NCBI GenBank assembly: GCA_003535195.1
Contig: DOHN01000103.1
Location: 7,207-20,203, forward strand
Source: Ruminiclostridium sp.
GTDB lineage: Bacteria > Bacillota > Clostridia > DSM-8532
Reading direction: 5' to 3'
Length of the DNA: 12,997 nt
Positions within the stretch are counted from its first letter, which is position 1, and each line of letters opens with the position of its first letter. Below, piece by piece: positions 6,976 to 12,997 of the stretch. The position numbers and the translations under genes were made by a program. Below the pieces are notes generated by a model. That model did no database searches and was not told where the DNA came from. It saw only the letters and a list, made by a program, of their open reading frames with translations.

Positions 6976-7293
6976 ATGAACACTACGCAACAAGGCGGTC
7001 AACAGCAGCAGAACCAGCAGATGCCGCAAAATCATCAGCAGATGCAGGGTCAGCAAAGTCAACAACAGGGACAATCCATGCTTACCAGCAAAAATCTGAC
7101 CATACTGGAAGACATGCTGAATTTTGAGTCTCTGAACTACAAGAAGCTGGAGATGTACTCTGAAAGTGTTAATGATCCCCAGCTGAAAGATATCTGCAAT
7201 CGGGCTGCACAGCTTCACAAGCAGCATTTTGACATGCTCTTCAATTATCTTAACTCCCACAATAAGCCTGCGCAGCAGCAACAACAACAGTAA
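6976..7293 (+). CDS. Gln-rich CotF-like spore coat protein
   Basis: A 105-residue protein. Residues 5-33 are extremely rich in glutamine (about two thirds Gln) and the protein ends in a short poly-Gln tail (101-105). Between them, residues about 37-94 are helical with the pattern LTILEDMLNFESLNYKKLEMYSE and ICNRAAQLHKQHFDMLFNYL, typical of the small ferritin-like coat proteins of Clostridia related to CotF. These are structural proteins of the spore coat. The ATG at 6976 is chosen because GGAGG at 6961-6965 is 10 nt upstream; an in-frame ATG at 6967 is too close to the site and one at 6934 precedes it. The gene is followed after 17 bases by a second coat gene and lies divergent from spoIVA. 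Both facts support a sporulation role. I found no clear sigma-E, sigma-K or sigma-G promoter. Confidence 0.8.
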   Translation: MNTTQQGGQQQQNQQMPQNHQQMQGQQSQQQGQSMLTSKNLTILEDMLNFESLNYKKLEMYSESVNDPQLKDICNRAAQLHKQHFDMLFNYLNSHNKPAQQQQQQ

Positions 7294-7310
7294 TAAAGGA
7301 GGAACAAATA

Positions 7311-7589
7311 ATGCAACATACACCGGTATTTACAGAGCAGGAAATCATGAATGATGCTCTAAGCAGCGAAAAACAAGTTATAAACGCCTATGGGACCTTT
7401 ATCGCGGAATCTACCTGTGAAAATTTGAGATCTGAATTGGCTAAGATCATTAATGACAAACAGCAGATTCAATATCAAATTTTTGATGCTATGAGGCAAA
7501 AAGGCTGGTACAATACAAAAAATGCTAATATGAACGATGTGCAAACAGCCATGCAAAAGTATCAGACTATGAAGCAAAGCATGCAATAA
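7311..7589 (+). CDS. CotF-family spore coat protein
   Basis: A 92-residue protein of the Coat_F type (PF07875): two helices (about 8-30 and 34-62) followed by the characteristic MRQKGWYNTKNA segment (61-72) and a final helix rich in Gln and Met. Members are small structural proteins of the spore coat with a ferritin-like fold that has lost its metal site. The start is firm: AAAGGAGG at 7295-7302 is 8 nt before the ATG. It follows the Gln-rich coat gene by 17 bases and precedes a strong terminator, so the two are one operon and may form a complex in the coat. The gene name cotF is not used because several paralogues usually exist per genome. Confidence 0.88.
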   Translation: MQHTPVFTEQEIMNDALSSEKQVINAYGTFIAESTCENLRSELAKIINDKQQIQYQIFDAMRQKGWYNTKNANMNDVQTAMQKYQTMKQSMQ

Positions 7590-7606
7590 GCGGCCCGATC
7601 AATCAA

Positions 7607-7645
7607 AAAGCCGGTAATACCTTTTGGTATTACCGGCTTTGTTTT
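7607..7645. terminator. Bidirectional terminator between coat operon and gntR
   Basis: A perfect 15-bp stem (AAAGCCGGTAATACC at 7607-7621 with its complement at 7626-7640) has a TTTT loop. It is followed by GTTTT on the plus strand and by CTTTTTG-like sequence across the stem base on the minus strand. It starts 18 bases after the coat operon and touches the stop codon of the convergent regulator gene, so it serves both. Confidence 0.9.
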
Positions 7646-8379
7646 CATTTATAGTTTTCAAACTGAAGTCTGGTTTTATCGGCGCGATATTTAGTAATGA
7701 TATATTCAACGGGCTGACCGCTTTTGGAGTAAAGAATATTATTGATGCGGATCAAAGGCTGGCCAGGCTGGAGCTTTAAATGAATGGCGTCCTTCTGATC
7801 GGTGCTGATAACCTCCAGTACGCTTTTTGCATGATTGGGAATGAGCGGGTACTTGCCTCTCAAAATATCTTTATTCTCCTGAATATCGTCACAAATCTCT
7901 GGAAACAGTGTTAAGGGTATATAGGAAACATTTAATGACACGATATCATTACTCAGTATATTGGTATAAGTAATTACGGCAAATTCAATTTTTGCTTCGG
8001 GCTTCAGGCAAAATATCTCTGCAATTTTAGCGTATTCCTGACCGCTGGCGATATCCATGGATAAGATATTCTTTTCGCCGGGTTTATTACTGTCTAAAAT
8101 GGAGTCGGTAAAGCCGGTATAATCCTTTACACTGATATATACCTTCTGCGAAGATACAAAGGTACCCTTCCCCTTTAGTCTATATAATTTTCCGCTGGCT
8201 GTCAGTTCATTGATGGCCTGCCTTACGGTGGGCCTTGAAATATTGTATTGTTCACAAAAATCCTGTTCTGAAGGAATCCTTGTATCCGATTCAAATTCAC
8301 CATTTTCGATCTTCTCTATAATAAGATTTTTCAACTGACAATATAATGGGACATTACTATACTTATTAATGGTGACCAT
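7645..8379 (-). CDS. GntR family transcriptional regulator, HutC/UTRA type
   Basis: A 244-residue repressor-type regulator. Residues 8-76 form the GntR winged helix-turn-helix, with the family pattern RIPSEQDFCEQYNISRPTVRQ (split here: RIPSEQDF at 34-41 and YNISRPTVRQAINEL at 45-59) and the wing YRLKGKGTFV at 66-75. Residues about 90-240 match a UTRA ligand-binding domain as in HutC, FarR and YvoA, ending in QPVEYIITKYRADKTRLQF. Such proteins bind a small metabolite, often a sugar phosphate or amino-acid derivative, and release DNA; the ligand cannot be read from the sequence. The ATG at 8379 has GGAGG at 8388-8392, 8 nt upstream. It lies 100 bases behind purB on the same strand with no terminator between. 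A perfect palindrome just upstream suggests self-regulation. Confidence 0.92.
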   Translation of the reverse strand: MVTINKYSNVPLYCQLKNLIIEKIENGEFESDTRIPSEQDFCEQYNISRPTVRQAINELTASGKLYRLKGKGTFVSSQKVYISVKDYTGFTDSILDSNKPGEKNILSMDIASGQEYAKIAEIFCLKPEAKIEFAVITYTNILSNDIVSLNVSYIPLTLFPEICDDIQENKDILRGKYPLIPNHAKSVLEVISTDQKDAIHLKLQPGQPLIRINNILYSKSGQPVEYIITKYRADKTRLQFENYK

Positions 8380-8424
8380 TCTCTTGACCTCCATGTTTGC
8401 AGAAATAAGTAATAACGACATGAC

Positions 8425-8463
8425 AATATGACCATATTACAACATAATTCGAGCCATGTTCAA
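8425..8463 (-). promoter_or_regulatory. Promoter and candidate self-operator of the GntR regulator
   Basis: On the minus strand TTGAAC (near 8458-8463) and TAATAT (8434-8439) are about 18 bases apart and form a plausible sigma-A promoter. AATATG-AC-CATATT at 8425-8438 is a perfect 14-base palindrome overlapping the -10 and 45 bases before the start codon. Its position would let a bound repressor block transcription. The operator role is inferred; it does not match a GntR consensus I know. Confidence 0.4.
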
Positions 8464-8479
8464 TAGGACTTATGGGCTA

Positions 8480-9910
8480 TTACGCTTTTAATTCAATATG
8501 GTTTTCAACAACATTGTTTTTTGAAAGCAATGGTTTTACATGTTCGTTCAAGAATTCTGTAACCTGCTCAGAGCTGCGTCCTATAAAGTTTTCAGGAGAA
8601 AGCACGCTGTTGAGTTCTTTCAGGCTAAGGCCAAAGACAGGGTCGCGTGAAATTCTTTCTATAAGATCATTTTCTTTTCCTTCTTCTTTTACCATGCGGG
8701 CAGCTTCCATGGAATGAACCCTGATGCGCTCGTGGAGTTCCTGCCTGTCACCGCCGCGTTTTACGGCTTCCATCAGTATGTTTTCGGTAGCCATAAACGG
8801 CAGCTCACCCATAACCCGCTTATTGATTATTTTAGGATAGACGACAATGCCGTCTGCAATGTTGTTATAGATATTAAGAATTGCATCAACAGCCAGGAAT
8901 GCCTCCGGAATGCTGATACGCCGGTTGGCCGAGTCATCAAGAGTTCTTTCAAACCACTGGGTCGAGGCCGTAATGGCCGGATTCAATGCATCTACAATGA
9001 CATAGCGTGCAAGGGAGGAAATTCTCTCGCACCTCATGGGGTTCCGTTTGTAAGCCATTGCGGAAGAACCGATTTGCTTCTTCTCAAAAGGTTCCTCCAA
9101 TTCCTTCAGATTTGCCAGGAGTCTCATATCATTACTGAATTTATAGCAGCTTTGGGCAACACTGCTCAAGGCATTGACAATGCGTGAATCCTGCTTTCTT
9201 GTATAGGTTTGGCCTGATACGGGCATGACGTTTTCAAAACCTATTTTTTGAGCAATCAATTTTTCCAGAAGCTTGACTTTTTCATGATTCCCGTCGAAGA
9301 GATCGAGAAAACTGGCTTGGGTTCCCGTTGTTCCTTTGCTTCCCAATAGTCTTAAGGTAGACAGCACAAAATCCAGCTCTTCTACATCAAGAAGAAGATC
9401 CTGTATCCACAGGCAGGCTCTCTTTCCTACCGTCACAAGCTGTGCCGGCTGGTAATGAGTAAAGCCCAGGGTAGGCATATCCTTATATTTTTCAGCAAAA
9501 CGGGACAGCTTTGACAGCACCGAAAGCACTTTGCTTTTAATGAGCTTTAATGCATTAGAATATATGATCACATCAGTATTGTCGCCCACATAGCAAGAGG
9601 TAGCGCCCAAATGGATAATTCCTTTGGCTTTCTCACATTGAGCACCATAAGCATGTACATGTGACATGACATCATGACGTGTTTCCTTCTCGAATTTTTC
9701 GGCTGTTTCGTAATTTATATCATCTTTAAATGCCTTTAATTCAGCTATTTGTTCGTCGGTAATATTTAGCCCTAATTCCTTCTCTGCTTCCGCCAACGCG
9801 ATCCATAGAATTCTCCAGGTTTTGAATTTTGTATCAGGAGAAAAAAGCTCCAGCATTTCAGAGCTTGCGTAACGTGCATTAAAAGGGCTTTCATAAGTAT
9901 TTCTGGCCAA
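8480..9910 (-). CDS. purB: Adenylosuccinate lyase
   Basis: A 476-residue fumarase/aspartase-superfamily enzyme that acts twice in purine synthesis: SAICAR to AICAR, and adenylosuccinate to AMP, each releasing fumarate. It is a cytoplasmic homotetramer. Visible motifs are TRHDVMSHVHAYG (77-89), HLGATSCYVGDNTD (100-113), FTHYQPAQ with the catalytic His152, and the flexible-loop signature SSAMAYKRNP (282-291) that carries the catalytic serine. Length and N-terminus (MARNTYESPF...RYAS) agree with clostridial PurB. The start is TTG at 9910: GGAGG at 9920-9924 is 9 nt upstream and no ATG fits the expected N-terminus. It is not in a pur operon here; the neighbours are a GntR regulator downstream and an aminotransferase upstream, each with separate signals. 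Confidence 0.97.
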   Translation of the reverse strand: MARNTYESPFNARYASSEMLELFSPDTKFKTWRILWIALAEAEKELGLNITDEQIAELKAFKDDINYETAEKFEKETRHDVMSHVHAYGAQCEKAKGIIHLGATSCYVGDNTDVIIYSNALKLIKSKVLSVLSKLSRFAEKYKDMPTLGFTHYQPAQLVTVGKRACLWIQDLLLDVEELDFVLSTLRLLGSKGTTGTQASFLDLFDGNHEKVKLLEKLIAQKIGFENVMPVSGQTYTRKQDSRIVNALSSVAQSCYKFSNDMRLLANLKELEEPFEKKQIGSSAMAYKRNPMRCERISSLARYVIVDALNPAITASTQWFERTLDDSANRRISIPEAFLAVDAILNIYNNIADGIVVYPKIINKRVMGELPFMATENILMEAVKRGGDRQELHERIRVHSMEAARMVKEEGKENDLIERISRDPVFGLSLKELNSVLSPENFIGRSSEQVTEFLNEHVKPLLSKNNVVENHIELKA

Positions 9911-9963
9911 TCTGCGATTCCTCCGGTCTTTATACAGTAATCATGCCAACATCATGTAATGAC

Positions 9964-10054
9964 ATTATAATGAATTGTCCTATTATGATATGCGCAAAAA
10001 ATATTATATCGCTAATCTGTATAAAAATCCAGTGAAAGCTTGTATTTTATACAG
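9964..10054 (-). promoter_or_regulatory. purB promoter region with a long inverted repeat
   Basis: Two minus-strand TATAAT hexamers are present (9964-9969 and 10003-10008). Neither has a strong -35; the second has TGGATT 17 bases upstream. A perfect inverted repeat, CTGTATAAAA (10017-10026) and TTTTATACAG (10045-10054), spans that -35 with an 18-base centre. One more TTTATACAG lies at 9929-9937, just before the ribosome binding site. I see no PurR box or purine riboswitch. The 299-base gap 9911-10209 contains only these signals and the terminator listed next. Confidence 0.4.
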
Positions 10055-10144
10055 GGAAATTTTTTAAAAATACGGATGAGTGACATGGCATAAGCTCTTT
10101 TAAACAAAATAAAAGATTTCGAATGGGTACCCGAGAGCATTAAA

Positions 10145-10173
10145 ACGGGTGGCCTATTATAAAAGCCACCCGT
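10145..10173 (-). terminator. Terminator of the aminotransferase gene
   Basis: ACGGGTGGC (10145-10153) and GCCACCCGT (10165-10173) form a perfect 9-bp stem with an 11-base loop. On the minus strand it is followed by TTTTAATG, a short U-tract, 37 bases after the aminotransferase stop codon. Confidence 0.7.
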
Positions 10174-10209
10174 AATTATTCATCATCTTATTGCGATAAC
10201 AGATAGAAC

Positions 10210-11481
10210 TCAAGCAAGTTTTTTTTCAAGCGCGGCGATCTCAGCGCAGACACACAAAACCTCAATGGCCGTACGAAGCTCGCTGATGGGCGGATATGTA
10301 GGAGCAATACGGATGTTGGAATCATAAGGATCCTTTCCGTAGGGATAGGTTGCCCCTGCAGGAGTCAATGTTACTCCCGCCTCTTTTGCCAGCTTTACGG
10401 TTCTGTCGGCACAGCCTTCTAAAACATTAAGGCTGATAAAGTAGCCGCCGTTGGGTTTATTCCAGGATGCAATCCCTTTTCCGGCCAAATGTTTATCCAA
10501 TATCTCCAAAACGGCCTCAAACTTTGGCCGAATAATAGCTGCATGCTTTTTCATATGGGCTTTGGTATGCTCCGGATCCTTTAAAAAACGTGTATGCAGC
10601 AGCATGTTTATTTTATTGTAGCCGATAGTCTGGATAGCGAGCAGCTTTTTCAGGTGAGCGATATTCTCTTTGCTGGAAGCCATTAGCGCTAATCCGCCGC
10701 CTGAAAAAGTAACCTTTGAGGTTGAGCTGAACATATAGACGCGATTGGGGTTTCCGCTTTTACGGGCCTCGTCAAATATGTCCGTTAACCTATCCGGTGT
10801 GTCATATAAATCATGCAGCGCATAGGCGTTATCCCACATGATAATAAAGTCTTTGGCTTTTGTCTTCATGGAAGCAAGCCGCTTTACCACTGAATCGGAA
10901 TAAGTGATACCGGTAGGGTTACTATATTTTGGAATGCACCAGATGCCTTTTATGGTTTCATCCCCGGCGGTCAGGGCCTCAACTGTATCCATATCCGGCC
11001 CTTCATTGGTCATGGGTATAACGATCATTTCTACACCAAAAAGCTCTGTAATGGCAAAATGACGGTCATAGCCGGGACAGGGGCATAAAAATTTGATCTT
11101 GCTTAATTTGGACCAGGGCTTTTCAAAGCCGTTCAAGCCATGATTAAAGGCCTTGGCAATCAAATCATACATGAGATTAAGGCTGGAATTCCCCCCTATA
11201 ATAAGTTCGTCGGCCGACCGATTAAATATTTTTGCAAATAGTGCTTTAGCTTCCTTTATTCCATCCAGAAAGCCATAGTTGCGGCAGTCGGCTCCATCTT
11301 CCGTAAACAGGTTTTTCGAGTAGTCAAACATGCCGTTGGAAAGATCCAGTTGTTCTGTACAGGGCTTTCCCCTGGACATATCAAGCTTTAAATTTTGACT
11401 TTTATAATTCTCATATTGTTTAATCAATTCATTCTTTCTATTTAGGAGCTGGTCTTTGCTAAAACCTTGAAATGCCTCCAT
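10210..11481 (-). CDS. PLP-dependent aminotransferase, PF12897 type (probable aspartate aminotransferase)
   Basis: A 423-residue fold-type I PLP enzyme of the group often annotated as MocR-like aminotransferase or aspartate aminotransferase (PF12897), but without any DNA-binding domain. Key residues are visible: Asn188 (YSNPTG), Asp217 and Tyr220 (MWDNAYALHD) that hold the cofactor ring, Lys256 (SSTSKVTFSGGG) that forms the Schiff base, and Arg391 (SNIRIAPTYP) that binds the substrate carboxylate. The early SRGKPCTEQLDLS (36-48) is a hallmark of this group. It probably exchanges amino groups between aspartate or alanine and 2-oxoglutarate; the exact substrate cannot be told from sequence. The ATG at 11481 has GGAGG at 11489-11493, 7 nt upstream. 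It is a single-gene unit with its own promoter and terminator. Confidence 0.92.
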   Translation of the reverse strand: MEAFQGFSKDQLLNRKNELIKQYENYKSQNLKLDMSRGKPCTEQLDLSNGMFDYSKNLFTEDGADCRNYGFLDGIKEAKALFAKIFNRSADELIIGGNSSLNLMYDLIAKAFNHGLNGFEKPWSKLSKIKFLCPCPGYDRHFAITELFGVEMIVIPMTNEGPDMDTVEALTAGDETIKGIWCIPKYSNPTGITYSDSVVKRLASMKTKAKDFIIMWDNAYALHDLYDTPDRLTDIFDEARKSGNPNRVYMFSSTSKVTFSGGGLALMASSKENIAHLKKLLAIQTIGYNKINMLLHTRFLKDPEHTKAHMKKHAAIIRPKFEAVLEILDKHLAGKGIASWNKPNGGYFISLNVLEGCADRTVKLAKEAGVTLTPAGATYPYGKDPYDSNIRIAPTYPPISELRTAIEVLCVCAEIAALEKKLA

Positions 11482-11545
11482 GTAAAAACCTCCAAAAACT
11501 AAACTCTACAGTCACATTTTTAATGGCAGATGAATGCCCTTATTT

Positions 11546-11588
11546 ATTGTATGCCACAAATTTCACATTTGCAAGTTTAAAGTTTAAA
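11546..11588 (-). promoter_or_regulatory. Sigma-A promoter of the aminotransferase gene
   Basis: On the minus strand TTGCAA (11569-11574) and TACAAT (11546-11551) are exactly 17 bases apart, 65 bases before the start codon. Immediately upstream of the -35 is a tandem TTTAAAC-TTTAAAC (about 11574-11588), which could act as an AT-rich UP element or a direct-repeat operator. CATACAAT also equals the sigma-E -10 consensus, but no sigma-E -35 is present. Confidence 0.6.
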
Positions 11589-11610
11589 TGTTGCAAAATT
11601 AATTTTATAG

Positions 11611-11770
11611 CCCCACCTGCATCAGGGTAAAACAGGCCCCAAAAGGCAAATGGGCAGAAGGGCCCGGAACAATCATGACAGGGCTTTACCGCCATCTTTC
11701 AAAGGTTTCCCGGAGCGCGGCCTTGAAATGGTATAGAACAATGGGCCGAGCACATACATTGGCTCCGGCA
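11611..11770. other. GC-rich hairpin-forming island of unknown nature
   Basis: The 389-base gap 11482-11870 has no long open frame. Its middle (11611-11770) is about 55% G+C by hand count, against roughly a third in the flanks. It can form several stems: GGCCC/GGGCC (11635-11639 with 11660-11664), a bulged CCA..TTTCA.AGG stem (near 11692-11705 with 11720-11731), and GCCGAGC with GGCTCCGGC (11745-11751 with 11760-11768). It could be a structured RNA or the remnant of a mobile element. No promoter or U-tract ends it on either strand. A 28-codon minus-strand frame (11673-11759) runs through it without a ribosome binding site. The rest, 11771-11870, is A-rich with nothing I can assign. Confidence 0.3.
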
Positions 11771-11870
11771 GCAGAATAAAGACCGTATTAGGCAAAGACT
11801 GAAATTAGAAAACTTATATGAAAAGCTAAAGTAGAGAAAATTAAAGGTGCAGGAAATGAAATTTGATTAT

Positions 11871-12997
11871 TCATGTTAAACAGACCAATTTCAACCACTC
11901 ATGGACGACGCGCCCGATGTAATCGATAAGCTCCATTTTTTCCGCACTGTTCATAGCGATTAAGGAGGTTTCGGCAATAATTTCATCCCCCTGGAATACC
12001 GAGACGGTTCCCAGGATGGTGCCCCGCCTGACAGGTGCGGGGAGCTTTTCCGGAAGGGACAGCCTGGTATAGAGCATGTCTTCCTGGCCATGCTTCACAA
12101 TGGTTTTTAAGTCCTCGGAAACGGCGGCCTCAATGGTCTGAGAGGTCCTGGACCTTTCTACCGGAATGGATTCCATGATCTCTCCCTGATCTAAAAGCCT
12201 GATCCTGCCGTACTCGTCAAAGGTATAATCCAGTATTTTACGGCTGCTGGTGGTTCTGTAATTTTTTGTATCACAAAAAAGTACTACCGAGATTAACCGC
12301 ATGTTTTTTCTTTCAACACTGGTTACAAGGCACCGGCCGGCAAGCCCGGTATAGCCAGTTTTAACGCCATCTGCGCCTTCATATCCCTCCAGCATTTCGT
12401 TGGTGTTTCTTAATGTTCTTCCGTTGTAATTATATTCTTTCGTCTTGACGATTTCACTGAAAACGCTGTTTTTTAGAGCATAGCGGGCGATTTTTGCCAG
12501 ATCGTAGGCGGTGGTATAGTGATTTTCGGCATCCAGTCCATGGGGATTGGAAAAGCTTGAGGAGAAGGCTCCTATCTCAAGGGCTTTCTTATTCATGAGC
12601 TCTGCAAACTCTTCAACGCTCCCCCCCACATGCTCTGCAACCGCAACGGCGGCATCATTTCCGGAGCAGACAAGCATACCGTAGAGAAGATCCTTCATTT
12701 TAACGGTGCCTCCGCTTTTTAGCCCCATAACTGATCCGCCCATATTGGCTGCTTTTCCGCTGATTAAAACATCTTCCTCCAGAGAACTGTTTTCAAGGGC
12801 CACTATCGCTGTCATGATCTTGGTTGTGCTGGCCATTGGCCGCTTTCTGTAAGCGTTTTTTTCATAGAGTATCATTCCGCTTTCAAAATCTATCACTATG
12901 GCAGAGCGCGCATTGATGGAAGGCTCATTGTTGACTTCAACCACAGCTTCACGGCCTTCAATTACGGGCGCTTCCTTCCCGGTTCCGGCATCTTGAA
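11871..12997 (-). CDS. D-alanyl-D-alanine carboxypeptidase (DacF/PBP5 type), 5' end outside window
   Basis: The C-terminal 375 or so residues of a serine-type DD-carboxypeptidase (peptidase S11), a low-molecular-weight penicillin-binding protein that removes the terminal D-Ala from peptidoglycan stem peptides outside the membrane. The three active-site motifs are present: SxxK as STTK (codons 12819-12830), SGN (12657-12665) and KTG (12354-12362). A PBP5_C-like beta domain follows, and the end (MELIDYIGRVVHEWLKLVCLT) resembles the amphipathic membrane anchor of this family. The reading frame stays open to base 12995 (QDAGTGKEAPVIEGREAVVEV...), so the GTG at 12944 is not the real start. The true start with its signal peptide lies beyond the window. 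DacF homologues are often sporulation-linked, but housekeeping paralogues look the same, so no symbol is given. I see no clear terminator after the stop. Confidence 0.93.
   Translation of the reverse strand, partial: QDAGTGKEAPVIEGREAVVEVNNEPSINARSAIVIDFESGMILYEKNAYRKRPMASTTKIMTAIVALENSSLEEDVLISGKAANMGGSVMGLKSGGTVKMKDLLYGMLVCSGNDAAVAVAEHVGGSVEEFAELMNKKALEIGAFSSSFSNPHGLDAENHYTTAYDLAKIARYALKNSVFSEIVKTKEYNYNGRTLRNTNEMLEGYEGADGVKTGYTGLAGRCLVTSVERKNMRLISVVLFCDTKNYRTTSSRKILDYTFDEYGRIRLLDQGEIMESIPVERSRTSQTIEAAVSEDLKTIVKHGQEDMLYTRLSLPEKLPAPVRRGTILGTVSVFQGDEIIAETSLIAMNSAEKMELIDYIGRVVHEWLKLVCLT

Noticed and set aside
6877..7323. Long minus-strand open frame with poly-Leu opposite the first coat gene
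   Set aside because: It is the antisense of CAG/CAA glutamine codons, which read as leucine on the other strand. It has no ribosome binding site and the plus-strand coat gene explains the region.
8714..9187. 157-codon plus-strand frame opposite purB
   Set aside because: Antisense to the conserved catalytic part of purB, without family resemblance.
11574..11588. Tandem TTTAAAC repeats as a CRISPR or satellite start
   Set aside because: Only two 7-base units and no spacers; better explained as part of the aminotransferase promoter.
11673..11759. 28-codon minus-strand frame in the GC-rich island
   Set aside because: No ribosome binding site, and it is too short to judge. It is kept only as part of the island description.

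Overview
The window looks like chromosomal DNA of an endospore-forming member of the Clostridia (Firmicutes). The evidence is a spoIVA gene, two CotF-type spore coat genes, AT-rich intergenic DNA, strong GGAGG ribosome binding sites about 7-10 nt before most starts, GTG and TTG starts, and compact intrinsic terminators. I cannot fix the genus from sequence alone. No rRNA, tRNA, CRISPR array or insertion sequence was recognised.

Layout. Bases 34-1018 (+): a membrane-anchored protein of unknown function and a 60-residue Lys-rich protein. Bases 1118-2068 (-): two small secreted proteins of unknown function that probably form one transcription unit ending in a strong hairpin at 1082-1110. A divergent 326-base spacer leads to 2395-3399 (+), a Xer-like tyrosine recombinase. 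It converges on 3468-5036 (-), an M18 aminopeptidase with an unusual basic N-terminal extension carrying two AT-hook-like motifs. Bases 5240-6721 (-): spoIVA, the ATPase that builds the basement layer of the spore coat. Its upstream region holds three inverted repeats and is shared with the divergent coat-protein pair at 6976-7589 (+). A bidirectional terminator (7607-7645) separates these from a GntR/HutC-type repressor (7645-8379, -), which lies behind purB (8480-9910, -). Further right are a PF12897-type aminotransferase (10210-11481, -), a 389-base gene-free stretch containing a GC-rich hairpin-forming island, and the 3' part of a D-Ala-D-Ala carboxypeptidase (11871 to the window edge, -).

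How the genes fit together. The sporulation block (spoIVA and the two coat genes) is the one clear functional cluster: SpoIVA forms the scaffold on the forespore and CotF-type proteins belong to the coat assembled on it. The other genes are mostly housekeeping or degradative (purine synthesis, amino-acid metabolism, peptide turnover, wall trimming) and each appears to have its own promoter or terminator. No coherent new multi-gene system is evident. The points most worth a second look are the AT-hook aminopeptidase, the structured island at 11611-11770, the repeats before spoIVA, and the secreted pair at 1118-2068.

Several starts were moved inward from the longest open frame to the codon with a well-spaced ribosome binding site. 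All family assignments come from recognising motifs by eye; no database search was run.
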